From Plantago elongata (taxonomy: Eukaryota > Streptophyta > Magnoliopsida > Lamiales > Plantaginaceae), in NCBI GenBank assembly GCA_036897095.1, contig JAYMSP010000539.1, forward strand, positions 1 to 47,936: 47,936 nt of DNA. Reading direction: 5' to 3'. Both the position numbers and the translations under genes were made by a program. Within the stretch, counting starts at the first letter, position 1. Each line of letters opens with the position of its first letter. Under the pieces are notes generated by a model. The model did no database searches. It saw only the letters and a program-made list of their open reading frames with translations, and was not told the origin of the DNA. Positions 1-11,032 of the stretch are shown here, in pieces.

Positions 1-7
1 AACTTAC

Positions 8-808
8 ATGAACCTGGTGATGCAGCGGATAAAATATGTTGAGACACCCAACCGTTCCCACCCTTTTCGTCTGAAACTTGAGAACTATACTCTGTGTCAG
101 TCAGTGGAGAAAGACTTGGGGAAATCTGAGGTGACGGAGCAACTAGAGGTGATCCAATGGGGGAACGTAGCACTTGAGGAGGAACAGGCGTTGGAGAAGG
201 ACTAGGTGGATCAGCACCATCACAGTTCACAGTGCCCTGAGTTACTGAGGTTGAAGGAGGATGAGAGGCAGGGGACAAGCAACCCTTTTCATCTGGACTG
301 GGTGAAATAGCCGGAGCATAAGACGGTGCCATAGACGGTCCATAGTCTGGAGATGGAGTTGGGCATGCAGACGAAGTTGGAGGTGGCACATCAAGAGAGA
401 GATTCAGAAACGAAGACAAGCTAATTTCCTTGACTTTTCCAAAAACAGCATGATTTAGGCCAAGATTCTCTGTAGGTTGAGATCTCGTAATTGTTTGAGC
501 TAATTCTCTCAGTCTATCTGGAAGCAGAGTTTGTAGACCAAATGAAACAGAAGCTTCAACTGTCACTGGGGGGTCCTTAGTTGATCCATTATTGTTTTTC
601 ACCTGTATGTAGAGAACCTGTACGTGCAGGCAATAAAATAGAATAATAAAATTATCTGCTTTGTAAGATGCGAAAAATACATAGGAACTGATATTAAAAG
701 ACAATAACAGTGAATTATTCCACAACAAAACAGATAATAGTCCACAATGTAGCCACTGAATCCGTAAATCGGTTGGTAAACATGCAATTACACATAATAA
801 TAATAATA

Positions 809-859
<51 letters not shown>

Positions 860-3800
860 CTCTGTCAAATTTTTAAATTACTTTTCTATATGCAACACAC
901 TGAATGAGCCAGGTTCATGTTGCACAGGTTAATATTTGCAAGTAATTCATAGGTCCGCCTAAAGCCGGACCTCATGAGGAAAATAATTACCAAAACTGCA
1001 GGTAATATCCAAAATAGTCTGACTTATAAAGGTAGACATAAAAAAGAGATTTACCTCATTGGGCAATAGATGCAATCCTAGTTTCAGCTCTACTTTCATC
1101 TGCTGCACATTATCTTTTATGTCATTAATTGTGCTATTCAGTGTAAAGTTGAAGAGGACTTCAGGTATCTGCACAGCAACATTGCGTTCTGGAATTATGG
1201 TTATCCCACCAGGGAACTTTAGAATCTCAAATGCAGAGGGCTCCCCAAAAAGTGAGGATGTCAATGTCAAATTGTAATCTTGAAGAAAGATTTCTACTAA
1301 GGATGACTTCAGCACACTCAAGTATGCTGCATCGATAGTACTATTGATTGGATCGGGGAGGAATCCAAACACCACATCAGTCCAGTTAGACAACTTTGCA
1401 GGGTGCATGGATAAGACTGCAACCTGTGTAGAACAAGCAAAGGAAATCATTCTCTTAAAAAGTTAAAAATATTTATAAGATTATAATTATGATACAGGTA
1501 AGGCATACCTGTGAGAAAGGGATGCCGATCTCATCATTTACATCGTACTCTATTCTTGCAATATATGGAATGAGCTCTGAAACAGGTTTCTGAAGCTTGA
1601 AGTGTGCTTGTACGCTAGCTGAAATGGGAGGGGGGGCAACCAATAAGAAAGTGATATATTACAACAATAAGAATAAAAAGAAATTAACATCTGAAAGCTA
1701 ATGATGATGCACTCCCTCCTTCCCCAAACAAATTACATGAAGGAGGCGGGGCATACAAATTAAGGAAATTGGAGACTGAGGTATTAAGTGGTTTACAGAT
1801 TATAGAATGAATACAAATTTTAAGTGGGTTCATAATTAACGAATGGTTTGAATATAAAAAGCATAAATAATTGATAAACTGGATAGTATGGATCAAATAA
1901 ATAAATTCGATTCTTTTATTGGACAATTTAATCCCTAATGGGGTACACGAAAGGAAAAGTTGTAAGGGAGCACTAGTTTTACATTTTCCGTTTCAGCTCA
2001 ATTTGAAATAACTAGAACCGTGCAATCATTTGAGAAAGCAGTGAAGTGTTCAGATTGTGAGAGATAAGTAGTAAGTACTACCTCCAATTTTTTTATATTT
2101 GGTGTTTTGGAAACTTATTACTTATTTCTATAAAAAGTTAATGGTTTAGCTTTTCTTAGTCATTTTTCAATTATGCCCCCCTAATTTTCCCTTGAAATCC
2201 CAAAATCTATTTACTTTCTAATACATTAGTGTTTTAATCAGGAGTATATGTGGAAAGGAATAGCCTGAATATTTTTGAAAACTTTTTTTAAACAATATAA
2301 AAAATGGGAGGAGGCAGTATTATATAGTAAACCACTGCAATCATTCTGCCAACTTAATGATCCAATTTCACATAAACGATAATAGGGGGAAAGAAATAGC
2401 AAGCAAAAAGATCCAGCTGCAAATCTGCAACTCATTGTCTACATAGTTTCTTGAATGAAAATCAAGATTGGCATTCTTGGATTCATTTAAAAGTCTACGT
2501 ACAAGGTTAACTTTAGTAAGTGAGTAAAGTACCTTAAGGCTTAACCAACAAAAACGAAAGGAAATGTCAAAAGGAAGGGATGAGATACAAAAATAAATAC
2601 TTGTATATAGGGTAAAGGTGCATTTATGCCCAAGAACCAAAAACATAAAACCATTTGATAACCGTGGGACCAGTCTAATAGAAGCAGTTGTTTGCACTTA
2701 GCTTGTGCAATGAAGCTAAAAGCCTAAAATGACGTAAAGAAAGTAAATCCAAAAGCAGCATAAACAATTATCTTTAATGCACTTTACCTTTAGGACCAGG
2801 CACTCTGATACTTCATACTACAGTCTTAAATCGATAAGAGAAATGTGGTGAACATGCATTGAAATATTGAAAACTTATGCCTACTTCTTTATCCACATTT
2901 ATACTTGCAATCGGAATAATGGAGCATGCGGGTCTAGGTAACACACATTCATATTTACCAGCACGCCACTAAAAATTAATTGCACTGTCACATTCGAAAA
3001 TCAAAAATATTTTACGTCACTCATATGAATGGCTCCAAACCTCACCGAGTAAGTCAACAACTCTTACTATTTCTTTCCAGGGAAATCCTCCAACGGGACA
3101 CTTCATGGTGATAGAATAATCGTATTTACCCTGCGTCATTCCAAACAACTAGTACAATACATCTAAAACCTCCTACGTCACTCGTATAAATGGCTCCAAA
3201 CCGCACCGAGAAATTTTTAACAGGCGTTACTATTTCTTTCCAGGAAAATCCTCCAGAAAATGACAAGAAATGGCAAGAAAACAAATCGTGTTTACCAAGT
3301 TTTACTCCAAACCACTGATCAAAAACATCTAAAATCTCCTACATCATACATTGCGAGTCCGTCCAAACTACACCGATTAAATGCAACAACCATCCTTACT
3401 TTACAAGATAAACCTCCAGAAACGACAACCCATGGTAGTCACATTTACCACGCGTCACCCCAAACCACTAGCACTGCTCAAGATCCAAAACCTCCTATGT
3501 CGAATGTATACAATCCTTCCAAAGCACACCGTGTGAATTTGACAACCATAATTATTTATTAACAGCAAAAAAAAAAAAAAAAGCTCCAAAAGTGATATTG
3601 ATCTGTCATCAAATCTCCGAGAGTTGCAGATAAACAAACTACCTGATCAGTGACCTGATACCAACCTGGAACAGCACAAGGTCTGTTCAGCTAGAGTTAC
3701 CAACCAAACCACCTTTAAGCATATCGATTATCCACTTAACAATAATTGAATAGAAAGTGTAGAGTATATGTAATCCGTACACATATGCAGTAAACAAATA

Positions 3801-4339
3801 ATCAAACCAAACAAAACGTATGAAATGAAACTCGGCTTACGCAGCTAAAATCATAATTAATTAACTTCCTAACCAAATAATTCGAATTAGATTGCTAAAA
3901 AGAACAGCTCTAGTTTATTAAATGACAAATCGAGTGTGATCACTGATTAACCTAGAAACGAAAATTACTAGAATTCAATTTCATTAACATTTAACAATCA
4001 CAAAATCATCTCATAAGCCCAAATTCAAAATTCCAATTACCAAAAATTCAAACAAAAACAAAAAAACGGATAGAACAAACTTTAGTTACCTCTGTGCCTG
4101 ACGAATTCTCCAGCATCAAACCCCGCCTGCGAATTCCGAACCGGAAGAAGTGAAAACACGGCGGAGAGAAAAGCGGCGAGACTGAGGATCAAAACGACGA
4201 CGCATCGGAAGTTGAAGGCACGGCAGACGCCGACCGAGCAGCTCCGGCAAAGGAAGTTTCCAGAAGCTAATGCAACGGCATGAGACTGTGAAACGGGCAG
4301 CTGTTGATTATTGCAAGTATTTTTACATTTTTTACCCAT
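8..4339 (-). CDS. DUF7036-type membrane-anchored Pro/Ser-rich protein (3' end missing)
   Basis: Exons 4090-4339, 1509-1618, 1055-1423 and 8-617 join in frame; the last ends at a GTAAGT donor (7-2), so the gene continues beyond the left edge. The start is the ATG at 4339 (MGKKCKNT); the frame stays open 11 codons upstream but without an ATG. Residues about 46-66 form one hydrophobic helix (CVVVLILSLAAFLSAVFSLL) after a Cys-rich N-terminus, which suggests a signal anchor. Then comes a conserved body (LQKPVSELIPYIARIEYD, GEPSAFEILKFPGGITIIPE) with several N-glycosylation sequons (NWT, NST, NLT, NFT), and then a tail rich in SP, AP and PP dipeptides (PPSPSPTPVPP, APSP) like hydroxyproline-rich or arabinogalactan glycomodules. 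I match the body from memory to plant proteins annotated DUF7036; no biochemical role is known to me. The gene structure is secure and the family name is moderately secure. Confidence 0.8.
794..859. repeat. (AAT)n/(ATT)n microsatellite in an intron
   Basis: About five AAT units switch to about sixteen ATT units, making the tract partly self-complementary. It lies in the 618-1054 intron of the DUF7036-type gene. Confidence 0.95.
2950..3560. repeat. Diverged tandem array, about 160 bp period, inside intron 1
   Basis: The same phrases recur in order: a TAYGTCAC-like word near 3013, 3174, 3340 and 3496 (offsets 161, 166, 156), each followed by a TCCAAAC-CACCG-like segment, then TTACTATTTCTTTCCAG- or TTACTTTACAAG-like text, an AAATCCTCCAGAAA-like block and a TTTACC...CAAACCACT-like block. 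A weaker partial unit precedes the first one from about 2950. The array fills part of the 2.47 kb first intron (1619-4089) of the DUF7036-type gene. The remainder of that intron shows nothing I recognise. Confidence 0.75.
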
Positions 4340-4500
4340 TTGCACTCTGTGTTGTGCCAAGGTTTCTCTCACTAGGGAAGAGAGAAAGAGAAGAGTGATG
4401 GGGAAGAAGGAGAATTGGAGAGTTTAATTTGGAACTCACTGACTCACTCACTGTAATTGCGTTAAAAATTTAAATCGAAACTATTATAAAATATAGTGGT
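4340..4500 (-). promoter_or_regulatory. 5' leader and likely core promoter of the DUF7036-type gene
   Basis: On the minus strand an AT-rich TATA-like stretch (4481-4497, reading TATATTTTATAATAG) lies about 145-160 nt before the ATG. It is followed by a pyrimidine-rich leader (CTCTCC, CTTCTTCCCC) typical of plant 5'UTRs. The transcription start is inferred to lie near 4450. Confidence 0.45.
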
Positions 4501-6524
4501 GGTCTGCCTGACTATTGCACCTTCAACATACGTTTTAAACATCCTATTCGTACGGTGAACTAATCAAAAACTAGATCGTTTTAATAATAATTAGAATTCA
4601 ATCGATATAAATTATTATAATTATTCGATAGTAATAGAGTAGAGTTTTATACGATTAAACTAAATGAGTTTGCTCTTAAAATAAGTTAATAATGAATTTT
4701 CGTGTGTAAGCTTTTTAATTTCTATTTCAATTATCAAAAATTCATATTTATGCTATGTAAAGGTTAGAGAAAAGTAGGAAAATAAGATCCTATTTCCTCT
4801 ATTTACTTCTTCTTTCTTTTATAGTAGCTGCCTTTAGAAGTAAAAATTATAACATGAAGATAATTTGACTATCATAAAAAGATTGACATATTTAATAAGT
4901 TGATAGTTTTAGTTGCATCTGACTTCTTGCAAGGAAATTGTACAGTTGGCCTATCAATGTATTAAACAATTTGAGGTTGGTCTTCTTGTTAAACTTATTG
5001 GTTGATTAGATCTTAGTACACTTAATAAATTACCATAATTTCTATAAGCACCTCTTTCTTTAATGATATTGTGATGGTATTTTATGTTATGTTAATAAAC
5101 TAAGAGATATGAGCCAGTTGTTTGTACATTATTGTCAATCCAATTAATAAGTGTTACAAATTAATTAAGGTCCATTTAGTAAGTTAATTAATAGTGCAAG
5201 AGTGTGGTCAACTTGTTGGATTGGTCTTTCTTCCGTTTTATATGTTGGAGGTGGATTTGAATTTTAAAAAATAGTATGATATTTAATCGTTTTCATTATT
5301 TATAGACTATGCAGGTGTCTACAACAATTAGTTTACCATCCATCTATAACTAATACTTTAATCAAATATTAAAATAGTCGTGAGTCCCAAAAAATAATTT
5401 TTCCACTACTTACTCATTATTATACTAGAAAATTTGTACATGTTTTAATTTAATAGTTGTACAACATATACTAATAATAGAAATTTTAACATTTACATAT
5501 TCAAAACTTTATGAAAAACTTTTTAGGTTTTTAATATATGTTTCATAGAACTTAATAAATAGCAATGAGAGAATAAAAAAAATTTAAATTTATACATTTT
5601 GATTTGAAAGGTGTATTTATTTTTAATGGAATGAATTTAAAATTAAAAATGATAAGTTTGGTACGTGGGTATCTGCGTGTTATGAATACTAGTAGCTAAT
5701 AATTTAAGAAGGTACGTTTAGCTCTAACTAACTTTTCATAGTTAAATTAAAATATAAGTTGAAAAAGTTCAACATTACACACTTACTTAGGAACACATTA
5801 CTTTTTATGAATTGATACGTGGGTTTGTGATTCGGATATTTTTTTTATCAATAGTAAAACTAATTAAAAAATTAGTTGGTAATTTTTTTAACAAGCTAAG
5901 TTTATTAATTTGTCAAATCATTTAAATTTTTTAGACACTACACATTTACATAATGAATTTTTTGTGAGAAAAAAATTGAGAAATTAATGATAAATAGGCC
6001 CTAAATAGATACCAAAACAAGTGTGGTTATTTTATGGATGTATACAAATAAGAGCCCCACAAATTTCCTGTCCACGAAGTTTCATCGATTAGCAGTCGAC
6101 AATACATGTATGATAGCTGGCCAGTGGCTCAACGTTGAGGAGAAGCAAAGGTGAGAGGGAAAGTTTAAGAAATAAATAGTTTAAAACTCGGGAAATATTA
6201 TAGTTTTGTCACCATTAGCATTTCAAATTGAAAAAAAAGCGCCGAAATTTTCAAATCATGCAACAATATTAATAATTCCATACTTGATTGATTCACCAGT
6301 TTTTCACTTCGTAGGTGTTACTCCATAGTATACCACCATGCCACGTGGAATATGTGTGCATTATAATTTAGGCATCATGTGTGTATCATCATTTCAATGG
6401 ATTGTGTGCCGACTATTTATTATATACTTCTTTTCGCCATGAAATTGTTTTTCTTCATTCATCAGGTTTAACGGAAGCCTGAACGTTTTTATGATATGGC
6501 TTATGCGACTCTGGTAATGTCTGT
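4501..6524. other. Intergenic, AT-rich, no gene seen
   Basis: This stretch has no ORF of meaningful length, no splice-connected coding blocks and no structured repeat beyond AT-rich low complexity. Short inverted words such as CTAATTAAAAAATTAG near 5860 are the only local structure. Confidence 0.6.
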
Positions 6525-7470
6525 CAGGGCCGGATCTATTTTTTCAAGGCCCGGTGCAAAATTTCATAATTCAAAATTTTACGACCTTAAATCATTATCA
6601 TTACTTGTCTTCTTGCAATATAAGTACAAAAACACCATTAACAAAAAAGTATATCGTTATAGTTTCAAACCTTTATAGTTAGTTAGTATTACTAAAAAAA
6701 GAAAATTAATTCAATGATACTCTCTTCGTTCCGTACAATAAGACATAAAACTTTTCAGCGATGTTTTTAATGCAGTGAATTGTTTATTGTAATAATATGA
6801 ATATTAAATTAGTTAGTGGAGTTTTTAGTTAGTGAAGTTACTTTTTGAGTATAATATGAATATTAAATTATTAATTAATTAATGTATCTTTTTACTATTT
6901 TTTGGAATGTATATAGTTTTGCGGGATGTACATAAAAGAAATAACCAAGACTTATTGTACGAGACGGAGGGAGTAATTTACTACTATTGAACTTAAAATA
7001 ATTTTAAAAAATTAACATAATACTTCTTGATATTGAAATTAAGGCAGAGTGTAAAAATGATAAAAATAAGTGCAAATGAGTGTAAATATTATCAATAAAG
7101 GGAAAATAAATTAAAACTCGCAGTAGCTGATTTAGGATAAATAAATGAAGTGTTTAAAATAATTAATATAAAAGTGAAGTTATATAAAGAAGAGAAAATA
7201 CTTTAATGAAGAAAACTGAAAATATAGATTAAAGAGGTATGTACTCTAGAGTTATGAAAGAGCTTAACTTAAAAGGAGAAATAGGAAAAGAACTAGAGTA
7301 ATGAAAAAAAGATTAAAAGCACACACTTGAAGAGATTCGATCATGGGTTGACCGACTCGTAAAAATTTAAGTCAATAGCTTACTCCATTAGCACAAATCA
7401 CCACATATGAGATTTTTTTGAGACCCTCAGATTTTTGAGGCCCCCTGGCACAGACCCTAATCCGACCCTG
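6525..7470. mobile_element. hAT-type non-autonomous element carrying a nested MITE
   Basis: The left end CAGGGCCGGATC (6525) is matched by the inverted right end CAGGGTCGGATT (reverse complement of the bases ending at 7470), giving terminal inverted repeats of about 12 bp that start CAG, as in hAT elements. Subterminal GGCCC/GGGCC words lie at both ends, as in many plant hAT relatives. The expected 8-bp target duplication is degenerate: ATGTCTGT on the left and GTCTATGT on the right, 5 of 8 matching. No transposase reading frame is present. The interior is AT-rich and contains the Stowaway element at 6720-6973. Confidence 0.6.
6720..6973. mobile_element. Stowaway (Tc1/mariner) MITE nested in the hAT element
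   Basis: The ends CTCTCTTCGTTCCGTACAAT and, inverted, CTCCCTCCGTCTCGTACAAT agree at most positions and fit the plant Stowaway terminal consensus CTCCCTCCGT. They are flanked by the TA target duplication (6718-6719 and 6974-6975). The element is 254 bp, AT-rich and without an ORF, as expected for a MITE mobilised by a mariner-like transposase. Confidence 0.85.
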
Positions 7471-8195
7471 GTCTATGTTGAAGGTCTCCCTTGTCCATGT
7501 AAGGAGAGAACTCGTGCAAAGCAAATAACATATAATTACAAACTTACATTCAATGACCACTAAATAAAATACGTAAGTTATGTAATAACCTGTAAATTAA
7601 GTACTAAACTGTAATAAGTTGCAAAAAACTCAGACGAGAAAGTACACATCACTAAAATTTCAGCATTACTCCGTTTAATTACATCAACCGAGCCCTTATA
7701 TATATAGCTAAGCTAATTCATATTTCAAAGTCGTTGTAATAATGCCTCGTTTATAATAATATTTCATCCGTTCCGAACTCAACTTTCCTTTAATTATAGT
7801 AGTAAGTAGTTGCAACTGGATGTTGTATTATAGATTGCGACTAAAAAAGCATGTCATTCATCAACATCAGTACCGTTGAGTACTTAAATCATGTGAATTG
7901 AGATGTAAATTTGGAAAAATTCGAGAGATCATAATGCACCCTTCCCTTACTACAGTGAACCCTACATCTCGACGGTTCTCATAATCCGTAATAATCAGCA
8001 AATAAGATGACAGTAAAGAATTAATAGATTTTTATTGCTGAAATGTTCCGATAGTTAATATAAAAGTGCACCTAATGAACTCAACAAAGGAAAATTTAAC
8101 TAGAATTGTGAAATTTAAGGGATGTCTCGATATACATCTCGGTCTTTTCTACAACATGCAACTAATTCGAAAACATTAAATTAGTCTTTTTCCGT
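7471..8195. other. Intergenic; downstream region of the p24 gene
   Basis: No gene is seen. A single Stowaway-like end (TTTCATCCGTTCCGAACTCA, near 7768) has no clear partner and may be a decayed MITE remnant. The 3'UTR of the p24 gene should occupy the right part. Confidence 0.5.
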
Positions 8196-10016
8196 CTATA
8201 TTAGTTTCCTTTTCTGAAGATATTGCGTCAAGAATGATGTCTGGGCAGCAGAAGTCACAATGCAGACTGCCAGAGACATTATACTGAACCATGCAATACG
8301 AGCATTTGTAGTTTCGCTAACAGCCAGCATCTCCGCTTCTCTACAAAAAGACGTGTATAAGATCATTTCTATGCCAAACAGACAAGAATAAGCAGTAAGC
8401 AGCACCTAGCATTCACAAACCAGCAGAATTGCAGTGTAGAAGAGTTCACCTGGTCTTAAGGTACATCATGTTTTCATGAATTGATTCAACAGTTCCTTCA
8501 AGTTTACTAAGCTCAAGTTCAACACCCTGCCAAAAAGAAAGAAGCAATTGACAATCTCTAGACTGCGTACAGTAATATATTTCTGATTGAAATTCAAACG
8601 GTAAGCAAAGTTATAAACAAAAGTTGCAGGACAGGCGTAACCTGGATATTCTCCTTTTTAGCGACTAAATCCCAATCCTTTGCTGTGATACCCATCTTCC
8701 AGTAAATAACAAGATTTATTGCCCCGTCTTCTGCATGATGAGGTGTACGCCCATCTAACCAGAAACAAGCCAGATAGCTTCCGGCTTCACTAGTTGTAAA
8801 TGCAACTTGATCCTGAGTGACATTTGTTTTGTGATAGATGATGTTTCCATATGGCGAAGTGAACTAAAACATAATAGACCAACATCAGCTGCAGTGGCGG
8901 AACAAATTCTAAGAGACTTGAGAACTTTTTTAACAGAAAAAAAAAACTTCAATTCAGTCCCACTTGCTTGTTCAATATCATTCTATCTCAATCCCCCCAA
9001 CTTCACTCTCATTTTCATTTCATGAGTATACAAGCTAGTGTATAAATTAGACATAAACTTAGAAATCCTGACCGCTTTAGTATTTAGAGACCTAAACAAG
9101 CTTGGTTACTGCATAGTTGTAACTCGCTCTTACAGTAAGGGAAGCAATACGTACAAGCAATTCCTACAGTTGATGATTTTGCACAAAGTGGCCTAAAGCT
9201 TGCAATGTGCTTGCTTACTCTCTGGAGTACCTACATTTCAACCGTCCCAAAAGTTTGTACGTGTGCGATTTATTTTACTCCCCTAATTTAACCACTTGCA
9301 AGGGGCAAAATTAGACCTGAGCTTGATATTTTTTCCGGACTACTGGACTAGTAACACACCTGTAAATTTTAATAGCCATCTCACACCAAATACAAACTTT
9401 AGAATCAAACAATGCAAACTTTAGACACAGAGATATTTTTCCCATCGACTCGACACGAATATGGACTAATTAATTCCACAGCCCAAGCAAGGTTCAGAGC
9501 TGAAATACTTTCATAGAGGTGTTAGGTGATAAAAATTCTTTCGCTTAATTCCTAAACCAGATCTAATAAGTGGAACTTGATCACAATTGCACCATAATGA
9601 AGTGGTTTTCTCTTATATCCATGCAAATCTTACCAGCAGGAGAGATCAACGTCACATCTTTACCTATGTTGTACATCGCACTAAGTATCACATTTTCAGT
9701 TTCAAATATCGTCGTTACTTAATTAAACATGTCATATTGATCTCAATAAGTTTCTCGAATATCGCAAAATCGAAAATACAATAGTTGGTAAAATTACGTA
9801 CGTACTACGTACCTTGGAGGAAACGGTGGGAGTAGAGTTCATATAGTGATCGGCCATGACGAGGTAATCAGCAATGACGACGACGTTGGTGTGGACTTCT
9901 TCCGACACGCATTTCGTCCCATCCGGCGGCAAATTCAACCAAACGGCTTCGCTCCACCGTACAATACACACCCAAATTAACACCATCCCGAGCCGTAATT
10001 TAGTGCCCGAATCCAT
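8196..10016 (-). CDS. p24 family cargo receptor (emp24/GOLD domain), p24-delta type
   Basis: The protein recycles between ER and Golgi in COPI/COPII vesicles and helps export cargo such as GPI-anchored proteins (family knowledge). Exons 9813-10016, 8642-8863, 8450-8526 and 8196-8340 join to 215 residues, the usual p24 length. The start is the ATG at 10016. Visible parts: a signal peptide (about 1-25, [15 protein letters not shown]), a GOLD domain with the conserved cysteine pair (C36 in GTKCVSEE, C101 in YLACFW) and the SPYGN and [10 protein letters not shown] signatures, a membrane-proximal helix ([20 protein letters not shown]), one transmembrane segment (about 183-204) and a short cytosolic tail ending KRKLI, a dibasic ER-retrieval signal. 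The FF motif common in p24 tails is replaced by YL. Subclass delta is inferred from the tail. Confidence 0.93.
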
Positions 10017-10286
10017 CAATATCGATTAATGATAATTTGATCGGTTGCCTTTTGTCCTTCTAAAGGGGCAGGCAGTAGTAGTGGTGAATAGTTGATACAT
10101 CATGTTAGATTGAGTATCTGTTCCGCGCTAGTGAATCGGACAACGATGGGAATTAATGTATGGCTATTAGAAAATTACTCAGCCTTTCTATTCCATTTCT
10201 ATTTTTTATTTTTTAATAATTTATAATCCCTTTGCATTTCGTCCCGGTCAAAAATTTTAATTTTAAACTTTTTTTTACATTAATAT

Positions 10287-10550
10287 TGTAACGACCCGAT
10301 CTTTGGATCTCGACCCTTTAGACCGGCACGATTACTCATAAGAAGTTATCGGAGGTGATATGCTGACCTCGTTGTACCAATACAAGTACTTTCTCACGCA
10401 CTTTATCCTCACTTATGCGTGAACCAAAATACTTCTCAGTTGGTCTTCTATCATATGATTACTCTAGAACAAATACGCTTAACTCTGAAGTTCTCCTGGT
10501 GTATTCCTGTAAATAAAGGTTGAATTGAAATTTGAAGTCGTTATAAATAC
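10287..10550 (-). mobile_element. Cassandra-like LTR fragment bearing a 5S rRNA-derived sequence
   Basis: On the minus strand, about 10417-10510 aligns with the 3' two-thirds of plant 5S rRNA: AGAACTTCAGAGTTAAGCGT matches the AGAACTCCGCAGTTAAGCGT region (box A), and the following AGAGTA...GAT, GACC..CTG and GAAGT words match in order (intermediate element and box C). Cassandra TRIM retrotransposons are known for 5S-derived promoters in their LTRs. The plus strand starts TGTAACGACCCG at 10287, like an LTR terminus. No primer-binding site or second LTR is evident, so a solo LTR or fragment is likely. The right boundary is uncertain. Confidence 0.65.
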
Positions 10551-10801
10551 AATGTTGTAATTTAGAGAGTGCTATATTGATGACTAATTTTGTAACTTAA
10601 TGAGTTATAAGTTAGTATAATATTTCAGATAGTAGTATTTTTCAATTGTTATTTTATGTAGATACCAACTATAAGTCTACAAAGACTCTCAAGGTTTTAC
10701 ACATGAGTATCCTTTTTTAAATTTTAATTTAAATAGAGATATTATAAATGTTAATATTATATTTAGTTATGAATTATTAAGTTACAATATTATACATTAT
10801 A

Positions 10802-11032
10802 CTTCATCCATTTCGGTTTGGAAGTTCTGCGGGATCGGACACAAAATTTAAGAAAAAAGTGATAAAGTATGAAAGAAGTTAACAGAATATGAATGTGATT
10901 GAATAAATAGTGAATAAAGTATGAGGAATAATGTATAAAGTATGTGATAGATTTTTTATTTAAGGAAGTGAGATTTTTAAATCGGGATAATTGAAAATGA
11001 AAATGAGGACTTCTAAATTTAGATGGAGTAAG
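10802..11032. mobile_element. Stowaway-type MITE
   Basis: The left end CTTCATCCATTTCGGTTTGG and the inverted right end CTTACTCCATCTAAATTTAG are related, with TA dinucleotides outside both (10800-10801, 11033-11034). The element is 231 bp, AT-rich and non-coding. Its terminal repeats are more degraded than those of the copy at 6720. Confidence 0.6.

Noticed and set aside
710-907. Open frame dominated by isoleucine
   Set aside because: It is the translation of the (ATT)n microsatellite within an intron.
3260-3562. 100-codon open frame with an ATG
   Set aside because: It lies entirely within the 160-bp tandem array in an intron and shows no family resemblance.
4340-4372. N-terminal extension of the DUF7036-type protein
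   Set aside because: The frame is open but begins with GTG; the first in-frame ATG is at 4339 and gives the MGKK start.
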